Positions 1 through 7,200 are shown, counted from the stretch's first letter. The stretch is DNA of 21,706 nt from JBOGZD01 sp050697155 (GCA_050697155.1 JBOGZD010000045.1:1-21706), one strand, 5' to 3'. The notes: generated from the letters alone by a model not told the origin. Translations and numbers: made by a program.

Positions 1-58
1 GACCAACGCCGCCGCCACGGCCCCGGGGCCGCGGGTCAGCCCGCCGCGCGGGCCGCGG

Positions 59-1042
59 CTAGCGGATGACCCGCTCGCAGTTGCGCTTGATCCGATCGTC
101 GTCGCCTTCTCTCCCGACCTTGACGGTGTCGCGGCCGGGCCCGCAGTCGACCTTGTCGACGCCGCCGGAGCGCAGGTCGATCCGGTCACGCCCACGCCCG
201 GTGGTGATCTTGTCCCAGCCGGCGGTGCCCTTGATCCTGTCGTCGAAGCGGCTGCCGAAGATCGTCCGGCCGTGGGCGCTGGGGCATTCGTCGAGGCTCT
301 GCTCGAAGCAGGCCGTGACGTGGTTGGAGGGGATGTCGATCCCCCTGGTCGCGGTCAGCGTCGTGCGGCCCTGCGGGAGGGTGACCTCGTACCCGCCGCT
401 GCCGAGCGGGGTGACCGAGGTCGCGCCCTCGATCGTCGCGCCGTCGGCGGGCGTCTGGGTGCCGTCGAAGGCGTGCGCGATGACCTGCACGATGAACCTC
501 CCGTCGGCGTCGCGGGCCGGGACCTCGGTCAGCTCGAGCGCCTCGCCGGTGTTCTGCGCGGACGGGCCGAAGTCGCTGAACACCCACAGCACCTGGTCGC
601 CGGTGGCGACTCTCGCCAGGTCGGCGCTGGTCGAGCCCGAGACCAGGTTCTGCCAGTACTGCCAGCCCGAGAAGCCGTTCGGATCGGTGAACGGCCGCCC
701 GGCGATGCTGCCGATCTCGCAGACGAACGGGCCCGCCTCGTCCTCGCGGACGCGGACCTGGCGCAGCGACTTTCGGTGCTCGGAGCCGGTCTGCACGATC
801 CCGAGCGCGGTCGCGTTGAAGAACTTGAGCCTGCCCTGATCGCGGATGCAGTTGTCGCCCGGCGCCGACCGGCGGACCTTCTCGGTCCCGGTCACGTACC
901 AGGTGCCGCGATCGAGGGAGCCGTCGGGGCCTTCGACCCGCAGCTCAGCGAGCGTGGTCGGCTTCGCACCCGCCGTGGGCGCGAGCAGCGCCGCGGCCAC
1001 ACAGGAGCAACCGATGAGTGAGAACAGAATGCGTATGGACAT
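59..1042 (-). CDS. Secreted DUF4430-like protein with C-terminal RTX-like repeats, riboswitch-controlled
   Basis: This 327-aa exported protein has a signal peptide at residues 1-26 (hydrophobic core, then AGA before KP). Residues ~31-158 resemble the DUF4430 fold of transcobalamin/intrinsic-factor-like proteins, seen in the block around W127 (GWQYW), N132 and G148-D149 followed by VLW. A second beta-rich segment (~180-246) resembles the extracellular Ig/carbohydrate-binding-like domains often fused to DUF4430. Residues 262-307 hold degenerate Asp/Gly-rich repeats (FDDRIKG, GRDRIDL, GPGRDTV) like the calcium-binding RTX-type tails common in Thermoleophilia exoproteins. The ATG at 1042 is supported by the purine-rich site AGGAAAGG about 8 nt upstream. 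A cobalamin riboswitch lies directly upstream, so a role in binding or capturing a corrinoid at the cell surface is inferred. The domain assignment is by eye, and no transporter gene is visible downstream before the window ends. Confidence 0.8.
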   Translation of the reverse strand: MSIRILFSLIGCSCVAAALLAPTAGAKPTTLAELRVEGPDGSLDRGTWYVTGTEKVRRSAPGDNCIRDQGRLKFFNATALGIVQTGSEHRKSLRQVRVREDEAGPFVCEIGSIAGRPFTDPNGFSGWQYWQNLVSGSTSADLARVATGDQVLWVFSDFGPSAQNTGEALELTEVPARDADGRFIVQVIAHAFDGTQTPADGATIEGATSVTPLGSGGYEVTLPQGRTTLTATRGIDIPSNHVTACFEQSLDECPSAHGRTIFGSRFDDRIKGTAGWDKITTGRGRDRIDLRSGGVDKVDCGPGRDTVKVGREGDDDRIKRNCERVIR

Positions 1043-1077
1043 GGAGCCACCCTTTCCTCGAGGGACGTTTTCGGCTT

Positions 1078-1262
1078 GGCCGGGGCAGGTCTCCTGGCTT
1101 GCGGGCGGCTCAGCCGCCGCGCCTTCCCGGTCGCGCGGTGCGCTCCCAGTGGCTTCGTGCGACGGCCTGGACGAGATGCCCGTTCACAGTGGCGGGACCG
1201 CGCCGGATTTGCACCGGACTTCCCTTGACCACCGGCCTATGTGGTCGGCAGTCTATCCCTGG
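1078..1262 (-). promoter_or_regulatory. Cobalamin (B12) riboswitch
   Basis: Read on the minus strand, this leader contains the classical cobalamin aptamer core. GGGAAGTCCGGTGCAAATCC (about 1224-1205) is followed by GGTCCCGCCACTGTGAACGG (about 1199-1180), and the B12 box AGCCAGGAGACCTGCC lies at 1099-1084. A GGCGGC-TGA-GCCGCC hairpin (1119-1105) sits just before the B12 box. The expression platform is the short stretch to the ATG at 1042. It holds the palindrome CCTCGAGG, which overlaps the ribosome binding site, and this favours control of translation. The outer boundaries are approximate. Confidence 0.95.
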
Positions 1263-1270
1263 CGCACGAT

Positions 1271-1314
1271 GAACGTCCCGGAGGGCGTGCTATAGGCGGG
1301 GTTCCGGGACGTTC
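1271..1314. promoter_or_regulatory. Perfect 11-bp inverted repeat around the putative riboswitch promoter
   Basis: GAACGTCCCGG (1271-1281) and CCGGGACGTTC (1304-1314) are exact inverted repeats separated by 22 bp. The spacer contains TATAGC on the minus strand (1294-1289), a possible -10 box that would start the riboswitch transcript near 1282. The structure could be an operator flanking that promoter. It could instead be a terminator hairpin for the gene ending at 1330, although no U-tract follows. Confidence 0.5.
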
Positions 1315-1329
1315 GACGTCGTTCGGGTG

Positions 1330-1716
1330 TCAGCCGGTGCGCTCTTCGACCTTCTTGCGCAGCTGCTCGACCAGGTCGGGCAGCGCCTTGCGCATCCGCG
1401 AGAGCTCCCAGTGCTCGATCTTGATCACCCGAACTGCGGAGGTCGCGGTCACGGTCGCGGTGCGCTCGGATTGCTCCAGCAGCCCCTGCTCGCCGAAGAC
1501 GTCGCCGGGCCCGAGGTCGGCGAGGTGCTCGCCGCCGCGCTCGACCTTCACCGTGCCCTCGTCGATCGCGTAGAAGTCGTTCGAGTAGCCGCCCTCGCGG
1601 ATGATCTCCTGGCCCTCGACGAACGACTCGAGGGTCGCGAAGGTAGCCACCTTCGTCAGCTTGTCGTCGGGGACGTCCGCGAACAGCGGGATGCCCTTGA
1701 GCTCTGATGGGTCCAA
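1330..1716 (-). CDS. Stand-alone cyclic nucleotide-binding domain protein
   Basis: This 128-aa protein consists of a single cNMP-binding (Crp/PKA regulatory subunit) domain with no DNA-binding or enzymatic partner. The beta-barrel signatures are visible: FVEGQEIIREG near residues 32-42, a phosphate-binding-cassette-like GDVFGEQGLLEQSERTATV (about 71-89), and a closing helix. The cassette has GE..LL and R-T-A, consistent with nucleotide binding. The start is a TTG at 1716, preceded by GGAGG six bases upstream. It follows the TetR gene on the same strand after 33 bp and is probably the last gene of the leftward R2-like/TetR cluster. Such single-domain proteins usually act as ligand-responsive partners; the partner here is unknown. 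Confidence 0.85.
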   Translation of the reverse strand: MDPSELKGIPLFADVPDDKLTKVATFATLESFVEGQEIIREGGYSNDFYAIDEGTVKVERGGEHLADLGPGDVFGEQGLLEQSERTATVTATSAVRVIKIEHWELSRMRKALPDLVEQLRKKVEERTG

Positions 1717-1749
1717 TGCGCTCCTCCGCTCGGTGTTGCCGCCGAGAAC

Positions 1750-2364
1750 CTAACCGATCGCGGCGCTCGCCGAGCGCACGAACAGCTCCCGGGCGCGGCC
1801 GAGGGCCCGCGTGTCGCCGCGATCGAGCCGCTCCAGCGCCAAGCCCTCGATCCCGGCGATCAGGAAGACCGCGATCGAGTCGAGCTCGCCGTCATCCGGG
1901 GGGTCGTCGAGGCCGCGCAGGAGCTCGCGCAGGATCGAGCGGTAGCCCTGCTTGATCTCGCGCATGATCTGCGAGACGCCTGGCGCGACCACCGACTGGG
2001 AGGCGAGGTCGAAGTAGACGCGCTGGATCCCCTCGTCGCGGTCCATCACCCGCCAGACGCCGGCCGTGAGGCCGCGCACGAGCTCGAGCGCCGTGCGCGG
2101 CTTGCCCACGCCGCCGAGCACCTCGTCGACGATCGTGTCGCTGACCCGCCGCGCGACCGCCTCCACGAGCCCCTGCTTGGAGCCGAAGTAGTAGGCGATC
2201 AGCGCCTTGTTCTGGCCCGAGCCGGCGGCGACCTTGGCCGTCGTCAGCCCGGCGTAGCCGTCGCGCTTGAGCACGTCGAACGCCGCATCGAGGATCCGCT
2301 CCGGGGCGTCCGACGGCGGGCGCCCCGGACGCGGCGCGGCTGCGGTCTGCGCTTCGGCCTCCAT
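1750..2364 (-). CDS. TetR/AcrR family transcriptional regulator
   Basis: This 204-aa regulator has an N-terminal HTH: ERILDAAFDVLKRDGYAG leads into LTTAKVAAGSGQNKALIAYY and FGSKQGLV (about residues 22-66). A ligand-binding helical domain follows. The gene starts 10 bp after the stop of the upstream R2-like oxidase gene, so both are on one transcript. The likely target is the 22-bp palindrome at 3398-3419 in the promoter of that transcript, which would make it autoregulatory. In Mycobacterium tuberculosis an R2lox gene (Rv0233) also lies beside a TetR gene, which supports the pairing. The ligand is unknown; a lipid-derived effector is a guess from the neighbouring acyl-CoA synthetase. Confidence 0.9.
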   Translation of the reverse strand: MEAEAQTAAAPRPGRPPSDAPERILDAAFDVLKRDGYAGLTTAKVAAGSGQNKALIAYYFGSKQGLVEAVARRVSDTIVDEVLGGVGKPRTALELVRGLTAGVWRVMDRDEGIQRVYFDLASQSVVAPGVSQIMREIKQGYRSILRELLRGLDDPPDDGELDSIAVFLIAGIEGLALERLDRGDTRALGRARELFVRSASAAIG

Positions 2365-2374
2365 CGAGCGCCGC

Positions 2375-3355
2375 TCAGGCGGGGACCCCGGCCGCGGTCG
2401 GCTCCATGCCCATCGCGGCGAGCTTCTTCGACAGCGACTTCATCGCGTACTCGAAGATCTCGGCAGAGCTGTAGCCGAACGGGGTGTCGAACTCGTAGCG
2501 GTTCTCCTCCCACTCGGGCGAGAACGCCATCACGCCGACCGGCAGCGTCTCCTCGATCGTCTGGCGGACCACCTGCTTGTGGCGCTCGTCCTCCTTGATC
2601 GCGTCGGCGAGGAACTTGACCCCGAAGCCGACGTGGCGGGACTCGTCGCGGTTGACGTGGGTGAAGCCGAGCCGGAAGCCGGGCAGGCGGTCCATCTCCT
2701 TCAGCGAGCGGAGGATGAACCGCGCGCCGGTGAGCGCCAGCGTCCCCTCGATCACGATCATGTAGACGGTCACCCCGCGGACCAGCGCCTCCATGTCCGA
2801 CGGGTCCTTGCGCAGGGTCTCCGCCGTGTCGTGCAGGATCCCGTCGAACAGCTGCTTCCACTCGGCGTTCACGTGCCCGCGCTGCTGAGCGAGGTTCTCG
2901 GTGATCGTGGCCGCGTCGGAGCCGATGACCTCGCGGTAGAAGCGGTCGAAGAAGACGCAATGCCGCGCCTCGTCGGAGATCTGGGAAGCGAGGAAGATCC
3001 GCTGGTCGTCGTTCGGCGCCGCGATCGCGAACGGCAGCAGCTCGGTCGTCACCCGCTCCTCGCCGAGGAAGAACTCCGACAGACTCCAGATCATGAAGCG
3101 TTTCTGCTCGGCGGTCCAGATCGAGTCGTCGTTCCACTCCTCCGCGTCGCGGGTGAAGTCGAAGGTCTCAGAGCTCCAGCCCTGCCGCTCCCAGCGCGAG
3201 ATCAGCTTCTTGTAGGACGGAGCCGCCTCGACGATCCGGTCGAGGTTGGTCATCACCTTGTCGATGTCGCCGTCGAGGAGCACGTCGAGGGCGGCGTCGC
3301 CGGTGTCGGGGCCGCCGTTGCCGGTCGTCGCGGTCACGGGGTCGGTGGTGGTCAT
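2375..3355 (-). CDS. R2-like ligand-binding oxidase (R2lox-type ferritin-like di-metal protein)
   Basis: This 326-aa protein belongs to the ribonucleotide reductase R2-like ferritin superfamily. Six metal ligands can be placed: E99 (GEERV), E129 and H132 (DEARH), E203 (EGTLALTG), and E238 and H241 (DESRH). V102 and Y198 fall at the positions of the Val and Tyr that form the ether cross-link in Mn/Fe R2lox, at ligand +3 and ligand -5. The family is thought to oxidise long-chain, fatty-acid-like ligands with O2; the substrate is unknown. The ATG at 3355 is preferred over longer frames because GGAGG lies about 9 nt upstream and 3389 is the predicted transcription start. It shares an operon with the TetR gene downstream and is divergent from an acyl-CoA synthetase. 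A simple R2 subunit is less likely because no nrdA/nrdE partner is nearby. Confidence 0.85.
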   Translation of the reverse strand: MTTTDPVTATTGNGGPDTGDAALDVLLDGDIDKVMTNLDRIVEAAPSYKKLISRWERQGWSSETFDFTRDAEEWNDDSIWTAEQKRFMIWSLSEFFLGEERVTTELLPFAIAAPNDDQRIFLASQISDEARHCVFFDRFYREVIGSDAATITENLAQQRGHVNAEWKQLFDGILHDTAETLRKDPSDMEALVRGVTVYMIVIEGTLALTGARFILRSLKEMDRLPGFRLGFTHVNRDESRHVGFGVKFLADAIKEDERHKQVVRQTIEETLPVGVMAFSPEWEENRYEFDTPFGYSSAEIFEYAMKSLSKKLAAMGMEPTAAGVPA

Positions 3356-3395
3356 CGGGGTGTACCTCCAGGGTCGTTGCCGGTCCTGCGGGCAA

Positions 3396-3424
3396 TTATT
3401 ACCTGATCGATTAGTTAATGTCAA
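3396..3424 (-). promoter_or_regulatory. Sigma-70-type promoter of the R2-like/TetR cluster
   Basis: On the minus strand a perfect -35 hexamer TTGACA (3424-3419) is separated by 17 bp from TAATAA (3401-3396). Transcription would start near 3389, giving a leader of about 35 nt that carries the GGAGG of the R2-like gene. This is the best promoter match in the window and stands in an unusually AT-rich patch. Confidence 0.8.
3398..3419. promoter_or_regulatory. Probable TetR operator inside the promoter spacer
   Basis: This 22-bp imperfect palindrome is centred on ATCGAT (3406-3411), and 9 of 11 base pairs per half match. It occupies the spacer between the -35 and -10 boxes of the leftward promoter, the standard place for a TetR-type repressor to block RNA polymerase. 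The TetR encoded in the same operon is the obvious candidate. Confidence 0.65.
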
Positions 3425-3438
3425 GCGCACGGCAAGCG

Positions 3439-3483
3439 CGATTGGGAGATAAGGGTCGCCATGCGACCAAAATCGCCCAATCG
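3439..3483. promoter_or_regulatory. 45-bp nested dyad upstream of the acyl-CoA synthetase gene
   Basis: Arms CGATTGGG (3439-3446) and CCCAATCG (3476-3483), GAT/ATC (3448-3450/3472-3474) and GGTCGC/GCGACC all share one centre at 3461. Seventeen of 22 symmetric positions pair. It ends 33 bp before the ATG at 3517 and is separate from the 3398-3419 palindrome. It is probably a second operator in the divergent region, or the DNA of a long hairpin. Confidence 0.5.
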
Positions 3484-3516
3484 TCGGCCATCCACCTCCG
3501 TTAGGCTCGCGCCGGA

Positions 3517-5181
3517 ATGACGCTCCTCGACCCCAGACACGCCATCCGCGGCGCCGGCAGGGCCGGCAGCCGGGCCGCGGTCGAGCTGCACGGGCTCGGG
3601 CAGGTGGTCCGGGCGGGGCTGGTCCGACCCGATCCGCCGCGACGCGCGGCGGCGATCCTGCGCTCATTGCGCCGCTACGGGATGCTCGGCGGGTCGGTGA
3701 CCGCCGCCGCCCTCCGCCACGGTGAGCGGGTCGGCCTCGTCGACGAGCTTGGCGAGCTCACCTTCGCCGAGCTCGACCGGCGCTCGAACGCGCTCGCCAA
3801 CGCCTGGCTCGAGCGCGGCATTCGGCCCGAGGCAAAGATCGCGATCCTCTGTCGCAACCACCGCGGGTTCCTCGACGCCACCCTCGCCTCGGCGAAGCTC
3901 GGCGCCCGGGCGGTCTACCTGAACACCGACTTCGCGGGGCCGCAGATCGCCGACGTCTGCGCCCGCGAGATGACAGAGGCGCTCGTCCACGACGGCGAGT
4001 TCGCCGACTTCGTCGCCGGCGCCGCGGCGAGGCGGGGGCGCTTCTGTGCTTGGGCCGACCGGCCCCAGGACGCGCCGACGCTCGAGGAGCTGATCGCCGA
4101 GGGCGACCCCGGCCCGCCCCCACCCCCGCCCGAGCACGGCTCGGTGGTGATGTTGACCAGCGGCACGACCGGGACGCCGAAGGGGGCGCCGCGGCCGAAC
4201 CCGCGCTCTCTCGAGCCGCTCGGCGCCCTGCTCTCGAAGGTGCCGTTCCGCCGCGGCGAGGTGACCCACGTCGCGCCGCCGATGTTCCACGCCTTCGGCT
4301 TCGCCAACGCCGTGCTCGGGCTCGGCCTGGGCTCGACCCTGGTCACGGCGCGCCGCTTCGACGCCGAGAGCGCCGTGGCGGCCGTCGCCGCGAAGCGGGC
4401 GACCGCGCTGATCGTCGTCCCGGTGATGCTCCAGCGGATCGTCGCGCTGGGGCCCGAGGTGCTGGGACGACACGACCTGTCCTCGCTTCGGATCGTCTTC
4501 TGCGGCGGCGCCCAGCTCGAGGGCGAGCTTGCACGGGCCACCCGTGAGGCGCTCGGAGACGTGCTCTACAACCTCTACGGCTCGACCGAGGTCGCCTACG
4601 CGACGATCGCCACCCCCGACGACCTGCGTGCGGCGCCCGGATGCGCCGGGCGGCCGCCGTTCGGGACCACGGTGCGCCTCTACGACGACGCCGGCGTCCC
4701 GGTGACCGAGCGGGGTGCCAGCGGGCGGATCTTCGTCGGCAACTCGTTCCAGTTCGAGGGCTATACCGGCGGCGGCACCAAGGAGGTGATCGACGGGCTG
4801 ATGTCGACCGGCGACGTCGGCCACTTCGACGGCGGTGGGCGCCTGTTCATCGACGGCCGCGACGACGAGATGATCGTCTCCGGGGGCGAGAACGTCTTCC
4901 CGCGTGAGGTCGAGGAGCTGCTCGTGACCCATGCGGAGATCGAGGAGGCGGCCGCGATCGGCGTTCCCGACGAGCAGTTCGGCCAGGTGCTGCATGCCTT
5001 TATCGTCCGCCGGCCCGACGGCCGCCTCGACGAGGACGGCGTGCGCGCGTTCGTCAGGGAGAACCTCGCCCGCTACAAGATCCCGCGCCAGGTCGAGTTC
5101 ATCGACGCGTTGCCGCGCAATCCCTCGGGCAAGGTGCTCAAGCGCGAGCTGGCCGAGGCGCGGGCGAGCCGCATGGGCTGA
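3517..5181 (+). CDS. Acyl-CoA synthetase (AMP-forming, FadD-like)
   Basis: This 554-aa ANL-superfamily ligase would activate a carboxylic (probably fatty) acid as acyl-AMP and then acyl-CoA. Visible motifs are the P-loop LTSGTTGTPKG (213-223), YGSTE (354-358), STGD with D433, the hinge region GRDDEMIVSGGENVFPREVE (447-466), and the C-terminal catalytic lysine K539 in PRNPSGKVLKREL. Residues 1-60 form an Arg/Ala-rich N-terminal extension typical of actinobacterial FadD12-like enzymes. There is no convincing Shine-Dalgarno site. Instead TAGGCT (3502-3507) lies where a -10 box would give a transcript starting at or just before the ATG at 3517, so a leaderless message is plausible. The TGA overlaps the ATG of the following dehydrogenase (TGATG), implying coupled translation. 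Chain-length preference cannot be read from the sequence. Confidence 0.92.
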   Translation: MTLLDPRHAIRGAGRAGSRAAVELHGLGQVVRAGLVRPDPPRRAAAILRSLRRYGMLGGSVTAAALRHGERVGLVDELGELTFAELDRRSNALANAWLERGIRPEAKIAILCRNHRGFLDATLASAKLGARAVYLNTDFAGPQIADVCAREMTEALVHDGEFADFVAGAAARRGRFCAWADRPQDAPTLEELIAEGDPGPPPPPPEHGSVVMLTSGTTGTPKGAPRPNPRSLEPLGALLSKVPFRRGEVTHVAPPMFHAFGFANAVLGLGLGSTLVTARRFDAESAVAAVAAKRATALIVVPVMLQRIVALGPEVLGRHDLSSLRIVFCGGAQLEGELARATREALGDVLYNLYGSTEVAYATIATPDDLRAAPGCAGRPPFGTTVRLYDDAGVPVTERGASGRIFVGNSFQFEGYTGGGTKEVIDGLMSTGDVGHFDGGGRLFIDGRDDEMIVSGGENVFPREVEELLVTHAEIEEAAAIGVPDEQFGQVLHAFIVRRPDGRLDEDGVRAFVRENLARYKIPRQVEFIDALPRNPSGKVLKRELAEARASRMG

Positions 5182-6200
5182 TGGCCCGGCGCCGGCGGCT
5201 CCCCGACCCCCGTAAGGCCGCCTCGCGGTTGATCAACCGCCCCACCGGGATCGCCGGACGCTACCGGCCCTTCTACTTCCTCAACGCGTTCGACCGCGCC
5301 CGCGGACTGACGCTCGAGAACGCGGTCCGCGACAAGGTGGTGATGATCACCGGGGCCTCGTCGGGGATCGGGGAGGCGGCGGCGCTCCAGCTCGGCGGCG
5401 CCGGGGCCACGGTGCTGCTGGTCGCCCGCAGCGCCGACAAGCTCGAGGCGCTCGGCGCGCGGATCGCCGAGCGCGGCGGCATCGCCCACCCCCACCCCGC
5501 CGACCTGTCCGAGATCGACGACATCGAGCGGATGGCGGCCGAGGTGCTCGAGGGCCACGGCCGTGTGGACGTGCTGGTCAACAACGCCGGCAAGTCGATC
5601 CGCCGCTCGCTCGACCTCTCATACGACCGCTTCCACGACTTCGAGCGCATGATGCGGCTCAACTACTTCGGCGCCGTGCGCCTGATCCTCGCCTTCCTGC
5701 CGGGGATGCGCGAGCGCGGCTTCGGCCACATCGTCAACGTCTCCTCGGCCGGGGTGCAGACCCGGGTGCCGCGGTTCTCGGGCTACGTCGCCTCGAAGTC
5801 GGCGCTCGACGCGTTCTCCGAGTGCGCCCAGGCCGAGGTCGCCCACGACGGCGTCCGATTCACCACCATCCACATGCCGCTGGTGCGCACGCCGATGATC
5901 GCGCCGACGAAGATCTACCGCTCGTTCCCCGCGATCAAGCCCGAGGAGGCCGGCGATTGGATCTCGCGGGCGATCGTCTACCAGCCGCACCGGATCGGGA
6001 CGCCGTTCGGGAACCTGGCCGCGTTGATGAGCGCCGCCTCGCCGACCGCCGCCGAGGCGGTCCGCAACACCGGCTACCGCCTGTTCGAGGACTCCCGCGC
6101 CGCGCGCGGTGCGGACTCGGACTCCGCCGCGGCGCCGCAGGAGCGCCCCTCAGCGCTCGGGTCGGCCTTCGCCCGCCTCACCCGCGGCGTTCACTGGTAG
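5181..6200 (+). CDS. Short-chain dehydrogenase/reductase (SDR)
   Basis: This 339-aa classical SDR has the NAD(P)-binding glycine motif TGASSGIG at 57-64, NNAG at 134-137, and catalytic S189, Y202 and K206 (Y-x3-K). A 50-residue N-terminal extension, with a basic start followed by FYFLNAFDRARG, and a ~90-residue C-terminal tail make it longer than the usual ~250 aa. This is like the SDRs that accompany acyl-CoA ligases in actinobacteria and act on lipid alcohols or aldehydes. Its ATG overlaps the ligase stop by one base, so the two are translated together. Reduction or oxidation of a fatty-acyl-derived carbonyl is inferred from that pairing. The 3' end overlaps a broken oxidoreductase gene on the other strand. 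Confidence 0.9.
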   Translation: MARRRRLPDPRKAASRLINRPTGIAGRYRPFYFLNAFDRARGLTLENAVRDKVVMITGASSGIGEAAALQLGGAGATVLLVARSADKLEALGARIAERGGIAHPHPADLSEIDDIERMAAEVLEGHGRVDVLVNNAGKSIRRSLDLSYDRFHDFERMMRLNYFGAVRLILAFLPGMRERGFGHIVNVSSAGVQTRVPRFSGYVASKSALDAFSECAQAEVAHDGVRFTTIHMPLVRTPMIAPTKIYRSFPAIKPEEAGDWISRAIVYQPHRIGTPFGNLAALMSAASPTAAEAVRNTGYRLFEDSRAARGADSDSAAAPQERPSALGSAFARLTRGVHW

Positions 6201-6332
6201 GGCGGTGGGCACGTAGGTCATCGCGTGCTCGGCCAGGGCGGTGATCGTCAGGCTCGGGTTGACGCCGGGGTTGGCGGGGACGACCGACCCGATCACGATC
6301 CAGTCGTAGTCGAGGTAGTCGCTGGCGCCCAC
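6150..6332 (-). pseudogene. GMC oxidoreductase remnant with a large internal deletion
   Basis: The 60-codon frame joins the two extreme ends of a GMC-type (cholesterol oxidase-like) flavoprotein. The first 16 codons (YLDYDWIVIGS) match the start of the FAD-binding fold, where GFGG should follow. Instead the frame continues directly with VVPANPGVNPSLTITALAEH, the conserved C-terminal segment that normally follows VxDGS. Both parts share Gly-Ser at the junction (codons 15-16, about 6285-6290). This suggests that roughly 1.4 kb was deleted between two short matching sequences. The GTG start and a strong AGGAGGT site (6337-6343) survive, so a 60-aa peptide could still be made, but it lacks all catalytic parts. 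The last 51 bp overlap the SDR gene. Confidence 0.7.
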
Positions 6333-6384
6333 CTGACCTCCTGCCCGGATTCTCTCCGATCGCAGGGGGCAGGCGGGCGGTCGC

Positions 6385-7158
6385 TCAGCTTCCGGGCGTG
6401 TAGCTGAGCAGCTCCTCGCGCCCGGCTCCGCCCGACACGTTCAGAGTCAGCACCGGCCCCACGTCGCGGGCGTAGAGCTTGAGCTCGCTGACCTTGGGCT
6501 CGAGCGGGTTGGTGTCCCGGGTCATCAGCACCCGGTCGCCGAAGTGGCCGAACGGCACCTCGACCTGCTGGTCGAGGCTCAGCACCTCGGCCTCGTCCTC
6601 AGCCTCGCCGGCGTAGTGCTCCTGGCGGTAGGCCAGGCCGACCTCGGGGTCGGCGGGCATGATCACGCCGGGCTGGGCGCCGTCGACTCCGGCCTCGAAC
6701 GAGCCGGCCCGGGTCGTGATCCGTCCGTTCTCGTACTCGGCGGTCTTCTCGCCCAGGTACCAGACATTGCCGTCGGCGTCCTGCGCGTACCAGTCGTCGG
6801 TGACCTCGACCAGCTCGCCGTTCTGCGTGACCACGTCGCGGACCACCCGGGCCTCGATCCCGTTGGCGATCCGCTTGGTGCGCTTGCTCACCGTGACCAT
6901 CACCCTCTGCTGAGGCTCGCCGGCCGCGGTCTCGCGGTAGATCCAGCGGCTTCTGGGCGCCATCGGCCAGTACGGGTTGTCGATCTGGATCGTGAACTCG
7001 GCCGGGTCGAGCTCCACCGGTTCGCTGCCCTGCGGCAGCCCCGAGCCGGTGTCCGAGCGCGAGCTCGCCTCGTCATCGCCGCACGCGGCGAGCGCGAACG
7101 CAAGCGCAGCGACCAGCGAGACCAGGACCAGCACGATCGTGTTGTGCTTGACGGACAT
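6385..7158 (-). CDS. Conserved lipoprotein of unknown function
   Basis: This 257-aa protein has a signal peptide ending in the lipobox LAAC (lipidated C26), then a short Ser/Gly/Asp linker and a globular domain. That domain starts with FTIQIDNPYWPMAPRSRWIY and contains DDWYAQDADGNVWYLGE and GVDGAQPGVIMPA. These blocks resemble a family of exported actinobacterial and proteobacterial proteins without known function. I do not recognise an enzymatic motif. The start at 7158 is supported by AGGGAG five bases upstream. It is divergent from the two-component system, with 112 bp between them, so it may share the regulatory repeats at 7201-7247. The protein probably sits on the outer face of the cytoplasmic membrane. 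Confidence 0.8.
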   Translation of the reverse strand: MSVKHNTIVLVLVSLVAALAFALAACGDDEASSRSDTGSGLPQGSEPVELDPAEFTIQIDNPYWPMAPRSRWIYRETAAGEPQQRVMVTVSKRTKRIANGIEARVVRDVVTQNGELVEVTDDWYAQDADGNVWYLGEKTAEYENGRITTRAGSFEAGVDGAQPGVIMPADPEVGLAYRQEHYAGEAEDEAEVLSLDQQVEVPFGHFGDRVLMTRDTNPLEPKVSELKLYARDVGPVLTLNVSGGAGREELLSYTPGS

Positions 7159-7200
7159 GGCGCTCCCTTCGTGGTTGACGGACCGCTTATCCCCGCCGCC

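Noticed and set aside
1..58. Possible start of a further minus-strand gene (GTG at 18, reading VAAALV)
   Set aside because: Only six codons are visible and there is no ribosome binding site, so it cannot be supported.
3356..3667. N-terminal extension of the R2-like oxidase up to 3667
   Set aside because: It would cross the promoter, operator and divergent gene start; the ATG at 3355 has a good ribosome site and gives the family length.
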